Assembly: GCF_932526225.1 (NCBI RefSeq)
Contig: NC_064042.1
Location: forward strand, 12,413,040-12,473,039
Direction of reading: 5' to 3'
Length of the DNA stretch: 60,000 nt
Source of the DNA: Nematostella vectensis
Taxonomy: Eukaryota > Cnidaria > Anthozoa > Actiniaria > Edwardsiidae
A program made the position numbers and the translations under genes. The notes beneath the pieces are model-generated. The model was not told the DNA's origin, made no database searches, and was given only the letters and a program-made list of their open reading frames with translations. Positions 34,922 through 46,313 of this stretch are shown in pieces; position 1 is the stretch's first letter; each line of letters starts with the position of its first letter.

Positions 34922-35163
34922 ATAGGGAAGGGAAAAATACTAGGAAAGTGCTCAGTCAAGTTATTATTGCATTATTATTATAGATGTTTTAGAATAGAGT
35001 AACATTTTGTTTAAATAGTCACATTTATCCATTTCTCCGCTCCCAATTGACTTTTTGTTTATTTGTATATTTATTCCTCTCTGCCCCCAACATAGATCCC
35101 AATGAACATGGTTTGGTTTGACATTAGAAACTTTCAGTACTTTAGGATTTGCCTCCATTGCAT

Positions 35164-35852
35164 TTATTTTTTATTAGCCTGTATGGGTGGATCCAAAGTT
35201 TCTAAAAAAAGGCCAAAGGGTGGGTGCATCAATATGTAATGCATGTTATGAGGTATATTTGTGGAGTTTAATTTCTGAGCAAGTACTGTGTCGGGGCCTA
35301 ACAAGCTAGAAAGCTGCTCTTCAACTCCTTCGGCGCCAGAGCCTTGAATCTGCAGCGCATTAGTGCTTATGTCGAAGGTGACGCTGACATTTTCCGCATT
35401 GATCGTATGCGTAGTCGAGAGCACATTCAGATCTAATGCTTTTTTACAAAGACTTAAAAGAGCCTCCCAAATTGAATGATTTCTCTTTGGTATCACCTTG
35501 GTCAGTCAGTATCGTGTTGAGTATTAGTGGGAGGACTGTCACAGCTCACTCGCAAGCATCGTGGTGGTGATGATGATGGTGATGATGATGGGGGTGATGG
35601 TAGCGATGGTGATGGTACGTTTGATTGCTTAAAATCTGCATAAAGAGGTTTATGATCAAACATGCCACTCGCATCCCCAACCTGAACATTCCTGGCATCA
35701 CCTTGTGGACCGTTATACATAAAATAGTCCACCATGTCATTCATTTCCTTGGAGCCACTTGTGTACAGGTTGTACTTGCTCTGGTTGATTTGTGTCAAAT
35801 TTCTCTGTTTTTTTCCCCCAAGCTTATGCGCGAACACACTTGAACTTTGCAA
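35164..35852 (-). CDS. unidentified protein fragment, two frames
   Basis: From 35852 the frame reads KLGGKKQRNLTQINQSKYNL, YTSGSKEMNDMVDYFMYNGP, ARNVQVGDASGMFDHKPLYA and a Ser/Pro-rich low-complexity tail to a stop at 35502. Coding character then continues in another frame (SLCKKALDLNVLSTTHTINA, ENVSVTFDISTNALQIQGSG) to 35164. The break lies in or after a GATGGT-type repeat (35560-35620) that encodes Ser/Pro or His runs depending on frame, so slippage there may have caused the shift. No domain was recognised. Confidence 0.35.
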
Positions 35853-35987
35853 ACATATGACTCAGGCACTCTGTGGTCTTAGGCTCTATTAGTTGGAGCG
35901 ACTTGCAACATATGGAAAGTATGTTTTTGGAATGGTTCCATGCCTATATGGTATGTTTTGCATGCTCAATAAATTATTGGACCAATT

Positions 35988-36400
35988 GAGCTTTAGGGCC
36001 ATGGTGGTAAAACACCGGTAACTGAAAATACCCGATGAGCTTTAAGGCCATGGCGGTAAAACAACGGGTAAATGAAAATACCCGATAAGAAAACCAACCC
36101 GTACCCGGTTATCGGGTAGATACAAAACATCGGGTAAAAACCCGATAATAAATATCGGGTAAATTACCCGATAAAACATCGGGTAAAAACATCGGGTAAA
36201 AATACCTGATAAAACATCGGGTAAAAATACCCGATAAAATATCGGGTAAAAATACCCGATAAAACATCGGGTAAAAATACCCGATAAAACATCGGGTAAA
36301 AATACCCGATAAAACATCCAAAACATCGGGTAAAAATACCCGATAAAACATCGGGTAAAAAATACCGGATAAAGCATCGGGTAGAAAATACCGGATAATA
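35988..36400. repeat. palindromic minisatellite, 25-26-bp units
   Basis: About ten units of ATCGGGTAAAAATACCCGAT plus AAAAC; each unit is itself a near-perfect palindrome (ATCGGGTA ... TACCCGAT). Two longer direct copies of GGCCATGGNGGTAAAACA precede it (about 35997 and 36048). The open frames seen on the minus strand (repeating FLPDVLSGIFTRC) result from the repeat period and composition. Confidence 0.9.
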
Positions 36401-36686
36401 AACACAGATATACGATACCCCATGATGTGGTTGACATATTTACTTTAATATTTCACTATATTAATATTTAACTTATGGGTTTTACTGGGTTTTCTTTTGT
36501 TGTGTGTGCGTGAGTCTATATTTGTGCGCGTTTATAAAAAGAAAGCCACAATGGCAGGCCTTTGTAGTCTTTGAATGCCGCTAGTATAGTCTAGTGAGTC
36601 CGATTTTTGGTATCATGCTACTCAGAAATTTAATAAAGTATGTACATCTTGGCTTAGATGTGCGTCGGTTGTTGGAGCTAAAATGC

Positions 36687-37084
36687 TAAGTTTGAAAACA
36701 GCGACTGTAGCTAACTAAGATCGAAAGACGTGCCTAGAAGAGATGGTTCCGCTCAGGTATAAACACCGATCATACGTGATTGGCTGCTATATTTCCGTTC
36801 CAGCTGAAACAGGCGCTTAAGTTTCATACTACTTTGTCAGTCTACTTTGTGTGGTTATTGTAAAACGTAGAGTCACGAATTAAAGCTTGTTCAAGTGTAA
36901 TAAACAAATGTATTACCACTATAGCAAGCCTGCCAGCTCTTCAGTGAATTTATTCGGAAATTACTATTTTTCAGAGTTTCGGGATTTCTTGCTGATCAAA
37001 TAAAAAGTTAATTAAGCTACAAGTTGAAACGGTAGGTCGGAATCCCCTCAAAAGAAATACGTGCGAAAAACGCCATTCAGGAAT
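36687..37084. repeat. dispersed direct repeat, copy 1 (partner 40498-40895)
   Basis: Almost identical over about 398 bases to 40498-40895, including ATCGAAAGACGTGCCTAGAA, TAAACACCGATCATACGTGA and GTAGGTCGGAATCCCCTCAA. A second matching block here is 37823-37912, which in the partner follows directly. The 738 bases between the blocks are absent from the partner. Confidence 0.92.
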
Positions 37085-37789
37085 AACACATTGGACAGCT
37101 TTTTTGCCATTTGATACACGTCCAACAGATTAACGTCATCATCGTGAAACCAACAATTCTTATACGGATGCGGTGAGTGTCATAAATTTGGCAAAGTTTT
37201 TCCATGATTATTCGTTTTGTTAAAAAAAAACCTTAATTCTCAAGTATGGAACGAACACCGCGAAGCTCGGAGCCTCTGGTACACAGGGTACGCTCTAATG
37301 ACACTCTAAACGGAAAATAAAATGTAGAGCTCTGAAATACGTTTTATCTTCATTTACTAAAAATGACTCAATCATGTCTCTCAGCTAACTAAAATAAAGT
37401 TTCTTACTCCCTGATTACAAATTTTAGATAGCAAATTTCATATAATTCCGGAGGGCTATATAACGATAAGTAGTCCTTTGTGTCCTATTGTTGATGTTAA
37501 ACTAATCTTGAGTTCAGCTCCAAAGGCAAAAATACTTGCTTAAGACGGAGATGATTAGAGGAAATTGATTGGGATCACAATGGCTTTCAAGTGTTGCAAG
37601 TGCAGGAACACAAAAATTATCGTTTCTCAAGCAAATTGTCAAGTTATTCATTGACCGGACTTCGGCTAACTCACGTTGCGACACCGTGTGCCATTAACGA
37701 ATGCAACACAGAGATCAGACTGATTTTATAGTTAAATTCTTGCCTTCAATGAAACTAAAAGGAAAGCCCCGTAAAAGTCAGCTAACAGG

Positions 37790-37990
37790 CTAAAGCATTT
37801 TATCAAATAGATTCTCTGCCGCTTTTGTGTACATTTCCCTTGTGATGACAAGTCCAAAGCAGTCCCAGCTGAGGACGTTGGTGGTTGGATTTGTTTTGAT
37901 AAGGTGGGATCCATCTTCCCTGCTAACAGAGGCCTCTTTTCTCTGTATTTCGCTGGGCTGGAGTTCGCGAGGAAAAGATACCTCTGCCAT
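37790..37990 (-). CDS. short ORF in the repeat-associated segment
   Basis: ATG at 37990 gives MAEVSFPRELQPSEIQRKEA, SVSREDGSHLIKTNPTTNVL and SWDCFGLVITREMYTKAAEN, then FDKML and a stop, 66 residues. Part of it is duplicated at 40895-40985. No domain recognised. It is divergent from the plus-strand gene starting at 38114, with about 120 bases between. Confidence 0.3.
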   Translation of the reverse strand: MAEVSFPRELQPSEIQRKEASVSREDGSHLIKTNPTTNVLSWDCFGLVITREMYTKAAENLFDKML

Positions 37991-38113
37991 GGGTCTAAAC
38001 TGTTTCTGTTTCGCATTCGTGAGCGTTAATAAGCGACCGATGTGCCAAAACCCGTACCATCGCGCGAAAGCTGTCAATATGCTAATATGTTTGCATGGGT
38101 TTAGTCGGAAATC

Positions 38114-38499
38114 ATGAATCAAACTCCGGTTAGTTCTCCTCTTCGAAAAAAGGAAACAACTGTTCAATTTCAATCACCTAAAACGTCACTAAAAAGATTG
38201 AACAACAAACGCAGCAAAGACGAGTTTTGTCTTGTTTGTGGGATTAATTTCAAGACATCTGGGCAGGCGAGTTTCTTCAATGTAAATATCGCACAGTTGG
38301 ATTCGAAGAAAATGCTACAAAAATTTTTGGTAAACTCAGATCAGCTATTCCCAGAAGAATATGCAAAACCTGTAAACGGAAGATTGACTCGTTTGTCAAA
38401 AGAGAGAAAATTCTGAATGAAGATAAGGCATTGAATGGCTTCTTTTATAATTCGTCGCGTGATATTTCTACGGAGGACGCTGTGGCTGTATTATTTTAG
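38114..38499 (+). pseudogene. zinc-finger (ZAD-like) protein, one frameshift
   Basis: ATG at 38114 starts MNQTPVSSPLRKKETTVQFQ and a basic stretch, then DEFCLVCGINFKTSG. Near 38345 the coding character moves to another frame: RRICKTCKRKIDSFVKREKI, LNEDKALNGFFYN, to a stop at 38497-38499. The paired CxxC sets (CLVC and CKTC) separated by about 50 residues resemble zinc-finger-associated domains, which mediate dimerisation in insect factors, though cnidarian relatives are uncharacterised. The single shift might be real decay or a sequencing error. Confidence 0.4.
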
Positions 38500-38778
38500 T
38501 TCGAGAGGTTAAATGAGGGCATCTTGGTCCCCCCACAAGATGTGGTATTATCGGGACCAAGCCCGAGATGTCACCCTTGCCAGGGGCTCATTGTAGCCAA
38601 GTTTTCATCTAACGGCGTGGTTTTCCTGGTTTTCTTTCCATTGGCTATGCTGTATAGGGCAAAGGCGCTCCTCGACAGGAGCAAACAATGGCAAATTGTA
38701 AGCTTATATATAAAACAAAATACTTTAAGCTTCAATACTTTATTGTAGATGATTCGTTCTTGAAATGTTTATTAGTTA

Positions 38779-40480
38779 TTAGAGAGGAAAATGTAAACGC
38801 AAAACGCTTAGAAGAGGATAGAATATTCTCCTGTTGGAGGTGCGCCAGTCTCTCCAGCACTGCTCGTCCAGGAAACTCTGCAAGTCTACCCGCCTCACAC
38901 CCCGCCGCTCTTTGATAACACTTTTGAGGCGGTTCCATGCAGACTCCACGTGTTGGGTGTGTACACCGGTAATTGGGTCGACAAAATTATACCGGTGTAC
39001 AACAACCCCGTGGTCCGCTACCACATTTGGCAATCGGGCCTGTAGTTGACGGTATGCTGCCCAGTCATCCGTGTGTACAGTCGAGCCAGGCAGCAGCGCC
39101 TGTTCGATGATTGGCAAGAGTGTCGCTGCATCCCTTCTCTGTACCACCCGGAAGTAGCCTCTTGAAGGGAAATGTTCTGTGGAGAGTACTCCGAACACCC
39201 AATTGGCATCTGCCGGTCGTCTCCCGCGGTTGTACTGTAATCATAGATAGACAGTTCCAGTTCTGTGTTATAGTAATTGGAAGCAAAGTGACTTCATTTA
39301 TCAATATCTAAATATTTAATCAAATAAAACCTTAAACTGTTCAACAAATTTGTTGTCGGTTGCTTATGTACCGCCTGAAACCCGTTGGTTAAAAAAAACG
39401 TTGATATATAAATCCGCTCAGTAAAGTGGGGAGGCCCACACCTTTTTGTTGCTTGAACATACATATTGGTGGAATTGAGCTTCCTTGAGCTTTACCTTTG
39501 CTTTGTGGTTGAATAAGCTCTCATCAATCTCGCAAATGATGCCTGGCCCACCAAAAGGAATAACAGGGCGTCGTCTTAAGTCCTCGGCGCAGATATCCCT
39601 CAGACGTGACGATATCTTCCCTACAACTCGCTCGCTTATTCCAAGCATCTCTGCAGATGTCTTCTGCTTTATTTTTTTCGCCCAGTGGTGAATCGCCTCT
39701 ACCATAGTAGCAAGGCGTATCCTTGGGAATTCCCCAAAGAAGGATCCCATCCTCACAGAGGTTCTTCTGTGGCAAGTTGGGCATCGCCTTGAAGGGTGCA
39801 AGATAACATATAATCACAAAGGATATGATATTGTATGTTGAAATAAGTTTTCAAAGCATAACATGATCTAGTGACTGGTGTATGTTTGTCACAGCATAGG
39901 CCACAGTAAGTGGTTAATGGGGACAATATTCCCTTATTGCAGTTCCCACTTCTTTGATATTGCTTATCATTTGCAAGTAAACTTCAAATAACAACCAACG
40001 AATGTAGTCTGATATGTTATAGAGGTATTTTGATTGCTTGGTTACTTCGCCTGATTTAGCCGATGGAAATGGATTATTCCAGTGGCTCGCCATGGCGGCG
40101 TTATTTGCCTTCTTTCATAGTATTGTATCACATGATATTAGTTTATGGCTTAATAATGCTTTAGCCAGCAAATCAAAATGTACATTCATGGAGGATTCGC
40201 AACTGGTATTCATATGTCACTTAAAAATCATAATTCCTATAATAAAGTCTTAATTTCTATTTCTGCTGTTTTAGATTTAATGTCTGTGTGCTTACCACTT
40301 GTAGCCGTCGGAACGGTCTGGACACTCTGTTAGTCTCATTGGAATAGGCGGGTCGTGATGAGCGCACGACGTTTCTCTAGCAAGGAGTCTCTCCGTTTGT
40401 AGCCACGATATTGCATCTAAAGGTGAATTAAAGACGATTCTTCTTAACGTTTCACTAGTAGGATCCATCAGGAATGGCAT
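38779..40480 (-). CDS. Merlin/IS1595 (ISXO2)-type DDE transposase, three exons, apparently intact
   Basis: Exon 1 (40480-40296) starts [17 protein letters not shown] and ends AAGTG|GTAAGC. Exon 2 (39787-39496), after TTCAAG|, restores a Trp codon and encodes [18 protein letters not shown] (zinc-ribbon half), a helical DNA-binding region ([19 protein letters not shown]) and [13 protein letters not shown] (first catalytic Asp), ending AAG|GTAAAG. Exon 3 (39234-38779), after TTACAG|, encodes [27 protein letters not shown] (second Asp) and [20 protein letters not shown] (Glu position). All junction phases agree and no stop interrupts 310 residues, about the usual size. Introns are 508 and 261 bp. 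AATAAA follows the stop within about ten bases. It would bind and cut DNA transposon ends; no terminal inverted repeats were seen, so it may be domesticated or a degenerate element. Confidence 0.85.
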
Positions 40481-40497
40481 TAATGTAGCTCAGAATG

Positions 40498-40985
40498 TAA
40501 GTTTGAAAACAGCGCCTGTAGCTAACTATGATCGAAAGACGTGCCTAGAAGAGATGGTTCCGCTCAGGTATAAACACCGATCATACGTGATTGGCTGCTA
40601 TATTTCCGTTCCAGCTGAAACAGGCGCTTAAGTTTCATACTACTTTGTCAGTCTACTTTGTGTGGTTATTGTAAAACGTAGAGTCACGAATTAAAGCTTG
40701 TTCAAGTGTAATAAACAAATGTATTACCACTATAGCAAGCCTGCCAGCTCTTCAGTGAATTTATTCGGAAATTACTATTTTTCAGAGTTTCGGGATTTCT
40801 TGCTGATCAAATAAAAAGTTAATTAAGCTACAAGTTGAAACGGTAGGTCGGAATCCCCTCAAAAGAAATACGTGCGAAAAACGCCATTCAGGAATTTTGT
40901 GTACATTTCCCTTGTGATGACAAGTCCAAAGCAGTCCCAGCTGAGGACGTTGGTGGTTGGATTTGTTTTGATAAGGTGGGATTCA
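40498..40985. repeat. dispersed direct repeat, copy 2, internally deleted
   Basis: Matches 36687-37084 and then jumps straight to the sequence of 37823-37912. The joint at 40895 (CAGGAAT|TTTGTG) has no GT-AG borders on either strand, so this is a deletion and not a spliced copy. It starts 18 bases upstream of the ATG of the Merlin-type gene. Confidence 0.9.
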
Positions 40986-40999
40986 TCATCACTGTCCCT

Positions 41000-41390
41000 A
41001 GTAAATTGTCTTTTATTTTTTATATAATGGGGAAGAAAAAAATCTCACCGCTCGGGTCGTGTTACTTATTTACCAGGCGGCGGCGGTTAAATAGCGCGTC
41101 GTTTGAAAGGTCAAAAGCGCTTTATTATCTATAATCACATAAGGTCTAATTCTCTATTATACTTGGTTCCGAGCGGTAAACCTCTTTTCCACGGAAAACT
41201 GTCCCATTTATTAACTGTTAAAATGACATTGATTAGTATGATCAACCATACTGAAGGCGAATAGTATTCTACCAAAGCAGAGGCTAGCCTAGCTGACATC
41301 GGACACTTGCTGTAATAAGATCCTGGCTCACTGAAAGGATGCGAGCAAGTTCAGGGACTCATGGTTCAAATGATTATTTTTATTTCGGGA
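41000..41390. other. no gene seen
   Basis: AT-rich sequence with no supported feature. Confidence 0.4.
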
Positions 41391-43090
41391 CAATACGCGA
41401 CACGGGCCAAATTACAGATATTATCAGCTGCGCTTTAAGATATCTACTGTAGATTTTATGTAAAGATTTCCCAGCTACCACTCTGCGGCAACTCTTATCG
41501 GCAATTATCGCTTTTGAGTTTTGCCAGGCATAATCCGTGGTTTTCTTTATTTTCCGCTGATGGCTATTGTTTGTAAGGCTCATACACAATAAATAGAATG
41601 TTCAGCAAGAATTTTCCCTTCATTTAGTATCTATGTACTATTTAAAACACGAGCAGTAGTAGCAGTGTTTTATCGGGTATAAAATTTCGTCATGCGAATG
41701 TTACTTGCGACTGGGAAGGCATTTCAAGAATTCGGTGCTAAGTCCAGTGGTCCAGTTTCACTGTTACGATTAACTCATCCAATTTCAATAGGCGCGTTGA
41801 CCAATTGAGGTGGAAACACAAAGTCTATGTTCATCAGGGAGACAAAGCTTGTCCATCAGTGAATTAAAAATATACTCAAGAGCACTCAATGCATAAAATA
41901 GTACTTCATTGATTAGATGATGAAAAGTCGAAAGTATGCATGTTGCGTTCCTGGGAATCCAGATAACTACAGTAGACACAGAGTAGACAATGAAACAAAT
42001 TTTTTTGAAATGAAATAAATTCAGGCATTCCTCGAGCGCTGTTGAGTTCACAAAAACATGCCTCCGAAGTCGCAGTTTATACCGCCAAACTCCAGAGACT
42101 GAAGACCAAAAATACTTTGGAAGACTGTGTAATCCAAAGTCGATCAGAAATTACACGAAATGGCAAATAGTAAGAGAAAATAAGGATCCGGCAAAAGAAC
42201 AGCATAGCGCTGTTTGTTATTGATTTAGAGAAACTGATTCGGACACGTAAGGATTTTACTACACAGTTATATCGGTGTGGACTTGCCTATGTAAAAGCCT
42301 ACTCACGTGTCTACAAAGGGGCATCCGATTGGTCGAATCACCTATTGAATATGGATGAGTTAACAGTAACAATGAATTAACCCAGTACTGAAATCTTGAA
42401 TGGCTTCCCAGGCACATGTAGATAATGTTGAAAATCATGTACTGTTTCTACTGTGGTTTTCCATTATCTAACTAACAATTAATTTCAGTTATCACGAAAC
42501 GATATGGGAACCAATCTCGGATCGAAATTGTGTCAGTATTGTTCATTCAAAAAGAATAAGTAACGATAACAGCTACTTTCTTTGCCCATACCCTTAGATT
42601 CTCTATTTGTTAAGTTTTGAATTTTCCAGCACCTAGACCTAGAGATGCCTGCAGAGAGGGAGGAGGCTAGGAGCGGCCTTAGATTTCTTCAATTGGCTTT
42701 TAGAAAATAGGATGTGACTAGTTTAGTGCGTAATCAAGTTTCTTGAGTCACTGTAGATATATGATAATCTATTATTATACAGTCACAAAGTGAAGGGTAA
42801 TTTCTCTAGATCATTCTATATAAGTGGGCCTTGCGAACGCCAGCCCAGTAAAATATAAAGAAATTAAGCTTTTGCTATCAGGAAACCACGGATTATGCCT
42901 GGCAATGCAAAAGCGATATTATTGCCGATAAGAGTTGCCGCAGAGTGGTCTGCTACTGCATATGTCTGTTAGGCTGTTTTATTTGTGTTTGCTTTAGAAG
43001 TCCTTTGGGAATCTTAACAGAAAATCTACAGTAGATGTCTTGAAGCACAGCTGGAAATATCTGTAATTTGGGCCGTGTCGCGTATTTCCA
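41390..43090. repeat. inverted repeat pair around 1.3 kb (fold-back type)
   Basis: The left arm at about 41396-41555 is the reverse complement of 42888-43086, sharing AACCACGGATTATGCCTGGC, GATAAGAGTTGCCGCAGAGT, AATCTACAGTAGAT and GGCCGTGTCGCGTATT. The right arm has about 65 extra bases. The region between holds no convincing gene. It looks like a fold-back transposon or an inverted duplication. Confidence 0.8.
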
Positions 43091-43234
43091 TGAAGTCTAA
43101 AGGCCACAACGACTTACAAAACCTAGTACTGCAAAAGGATACTATATACCATGAAACGGTCGCGACCCAAATATACGGATTGTGATTGGCTTGCATAGGC
43201 AGTGTATCAAGTGTATGTTGCAACAACTGTGTGT

Positions 43235-43375
43235 GTGTGTGGGGGGGGGGGGGGGGGGGTATCACCCGCCACTAGCAACCTATTTTAAAAGCCGGGTCCC
43301 TAGCTTGGATGATTCCTCGTCACCATGTGAGGGGAGGGGGGGGGGTATCACCCGCCACCCATCCACCTTTTTTTA
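43235..43375. repeat. G-rich tandem pair
   Basis: Two units of about 90 bases, each starting with a G run and TATCACCCGCCAC and containing GGTCCCTAG(C/T)TTGGA. The first G run is 17 bases or more. Confidence 0.75.
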
Positions 43376-43439
43376 AAGGTCAGGTCCCTAGTTTGGAGAA
43401 TTGTTTTGACCTCGTCCCTAAACTACTCTATTCTAATAC

Positions 43440-44006
43440 CAAGTCCAACTAGTATAATGAAATTTAAGTTTATTTCTACTTAAAAATGCTACTGACTATA
43501 AGTGCCCCACTTAAATGTAACTTAGAAATACTATTTAATTTAAGTTACATTTCGTATTTGTCTTGAATTTATTTAAATTCCTTATTTCGTCCAGTAAGCA
43601 GCGGCGTAGCCATGGTTTTTAACAGGGAGGTGCCCAAAAGGTCCTTTCAAGAAATTTTCTCCTGTATTTTACATTTACCGCATTTCTGGCTGCTAGAAGG
43701 GGGGGTGTGGGGCGGGCCACCCCCCCTGGCTACGCCCTTGCTAAGTTATCCTATGATAATGCGAATAACAATTTAGCATCGTTGTTCTATATCCCACAAG
43801 TACAAAACACTTGGTTAAAGGAAACAGAAAATCCCGAATGCCTCCTGACATTTGCCTAAAAAATGTGATGTTTAGAAACTCAAACCACTAGTATAATGAA
43901 ATTAAAGCTTATTCCTACTTAAAAATGATACTGACTATAAGTGCCCCACTTAAATGTAACTTAGAAATACTATTTAATTTAAGTTACATTTCGTATTTGT
44001 CTTGAA
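43440..44006. repeat. 125-bp direct repeats flanking a hAT-like MITE
   Basis: AACTTAGAAATACTATTTAA, TTTAAGTTACATTTCGTATT and GACTATAAGTGCCCCACTTA occur in both 43440-43570 and 43886-44006. Between them, 43600-43740, lies a segment with ends CAGCGGCGTAGCCATGG and (reverse complement) AAGGGCGTAGCCAGGGGG, the look of a hAT-type miniature element. An exact 8-bp target duplication could not be shown. Confidence 0.6.
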
Positions 44007-44049
44007 TTATTATAATGATAATACAACATGGTGAGGCATATTCAGTGTT

Positions 44050-45120
44050 TGTCAGTTATGTACATGGTAAGATGGTACTGTCCGATAAAGTGAAACCCGA
44101 CTGGCTCCCGCCGTTCGGCTTGCCGCGCCCCCCATCCCGTTTTCCGTGGCCTGGGGTATACCGTCTGGGGAAGCAGATAGGGGTTCACGTTCATAAACAA
44201 CTGGGGCAACTGTGTATGAAGGCCGGGCGCGTCCGGACTGGGGGGTTTCGTACAAGCGGGAATAACCCGCGCCGCGCCCCCCAGCCCGTTTTTTCAACCC
44301 GATAAATCCACGGTTGTGAACGAGGCATTCAGAGGCGCTACCTTCAAGAATACCCATGGATGGCCTACAGCCCCTCCGAAGATGGTGCATATTGTAAATA
44401 ACGCGCCGCGATGTCGATAATGAGTGGAGACAGCAGAAAGGTCCACTTTATACAAGCCCCCTTCACGAAGTGGTACAAGCTTGGAAAAAAAGCGGGAAAA
44501 CATCAAGTGTCACCAAGAGTGCATGATCAGTGCATGATCATGTCAGTGAAACCTCCCTTCCCCCTTTCTAATGTTGGATGTAACCGTGCTGAATTCCTAA
44601 GATTTACACCCCGAATTGGACAACATTGTACTGGGGGGAGGGGGGAGAAGCGGGCAGGAGGAGTGGGTAACATTGAAACCCCTATGCAGTGGAAAATCAA
44701 AAAAGGCGACAACAGTTTTGTCCAGCATTGTGGGTCCTGTAGGATTTGCCGTACTCGGGTGGGCCGTTATTTGTACAAAAGACAAGTGCAAAAGGAATAC
44801 AAGGAAAACAAGTGCAAAAGGAATATGGATAAAAAGTTAATGATGTTGGTCTTTATATGTAGTCTTTGTTGGAGTAAAAGACCTAAAAATATATAATAGG
44901 CAAGGGGTGTATGCGCTATAGTAACAAGAATATGTAGCTTGAAAAAAATCCATAGACGACGGTATATAAGGCACCGGTACTCTCAGTTTTGTGAGACCTG
45001 AAAGATGATTAAGGGAGAAAATGCTGGACGTTTTCCAACTTAAATACTCAACATTTGTTGAGGAAGTCGTAAAAAGAGCAGATATGGGGCCACTAAGCAG
45101 GGAAGTTAAGAGGAGAAGAT
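44050..45120. other. GC-richer mosaic, no assigned gene
   Basis: Contains paired phrases such as CCGCGCCCCCCATCCCGTTT and CCGCGCCCCCCAGCCCGTTT (44122 and 44269) and the tandem AAAAGGAATA(C/T) near 44790-44820. Open frames on both strands overlap and none has a domain. Probably repeat fragments. Confidence 0.3.
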
Positions 45121-45192
45121 AGGTTATGATAGACAACATCCGATTTTTTTGCAGGGGCGGAGCAAGGGGTAGGGCACTGGTGCACACCTTAA

Positions 45193-45212
45193 CCCCCCCC
45201 CCCCCCCCCCCC
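45193..45212. repeat. poly-C tract, 20 bases
   Basis: Uninterrupted C run downstream of CAGGGGCGGAGCAAGGGG, which itself resembles a hAT-type terminus. Confidence 0.9.
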
Positions 45213-45759
45213 ACCTCAAACCCCTTAAAACTTACCCCAGGACACGAAACGATTGCGAGCAGTTCCGAAATGAGCTCCAAGGGATTGCTGCAATGGACTA
45301 AGGGAAAGCTTAAAGAACTTACATGCAATTCTAAGCTTAATAAAGGGTTTCCAGCAAATGAATTTATTTAAAAAACGTGTCTCTTAAAAGCTACAAATTC
45401 CAATACAATAACTCTATTTATTACATACAATGCCACAGCGTCTGATCTGTGATAAATACGGCTAAACCCATTCACACACACACACATTTGTGTGGGATGC
45501 TTTTGTATGGGGTCCTATTTTTTTACCCTATGGCTGGGGGAGGGGCGTGTCCAATGGGAGGACCTTTTTTTCGCATATTTTTTTGCAAAAATCATAGCCC
45601 CCCCCCCCACTACCACCCGCTAAATAATGACACGACTCTTAGATTTCTAAACCAAGAGTGTTATACCCCTCGGTTGCTGGGGATAAAATGGTTCTGATGG
45701 GAAACATGTGGAGTTAAACTTGTTGTGCTACGAGTATTTTTTGGGGCGCTTGAGCGGAT

Positions 45760-46313
45760 GCTTAGGAAAATCTCCCCGATGGGTTATACGGGCAATAATT
45801 CATGTGCTTAAATGTCTAACCAGTCTCTCCAGCTGTCCCCACGTCTTGCCCATATGCTTGGCGTCTGCATCCAAATCTCGGCGCCAGGTGTTACGAGGCC
45901 TCCCTCTCTTCCTCTTTCCTTTGGGATTCCAAGTGAGGGATTGTCTTGTGATGTTGGTTGCAGGCTTTCGAAGGGTGTGGCCAATCCATCGCCAGCGTCT
46001 GTGAAGGACGTCTTGATCAACAGGCTGCTGCTTTGTACGCTGTCATAATTCCTCGTTGCTGATCTTGTCGGGCCAGCGGATCTTTAGGATCTTCCTCAGG
46101 CAGGTGTTGATGAAAACCTGGATTTTCTTCATGGTGGTGACGGTGTTTCTCCAGGTCTCGGCTCCGTAGAGTAGTATTGGCTTTATGATGGTGTTGAAGA
46201 GCCTGATCTTGGTGGTGATGCTGATCTCGCTGGATCCCCAGATGTTCTTTAGTTGATGGAACGCTGCTCGGGCTTTACCAATACGGGTTCTGATGTCGGC
46301 ATCCGTTCCTCCC
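45760..46313 (-). mobile_element. 3' part of a LINE reverse transcriptase, cut by the gap
   Basis: Minus-strand reading from the gap: GGTDADIRTRIGKARAAFHQ, IRLFNTIIKPILLYGAETWR, IQVFINTCLRKILKIRWPDK, then in a shifted frame RRWRWIGHTLRKPATNITRQ and GKRKRGRPRNTWRRDLDADA. These are the thumb and C-terminal landmarks of the LINE family whose endonuclease lies at 16044-17105. The upstream part is lost in the N run. A frame change near 46030 shows decay. Confidence 0.75.

Noticed and set aside
36042-36437. 131-residue frame repeating FLPDVLSGIFTRC
   Set aside because: Produced by the palindromic minisatellite; overlapping frames show the same.
35900-36440. CRISPR-like array
   Set aside because: The palindromic repeat has no unique spacers, and the genome is eukaryotic.
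40498-40985. Processed (spliced) copy of 36687-37912
   Set aside because: Breakpoints lack GT-AG on either strand and there is no poly-A; a deletion explains it.
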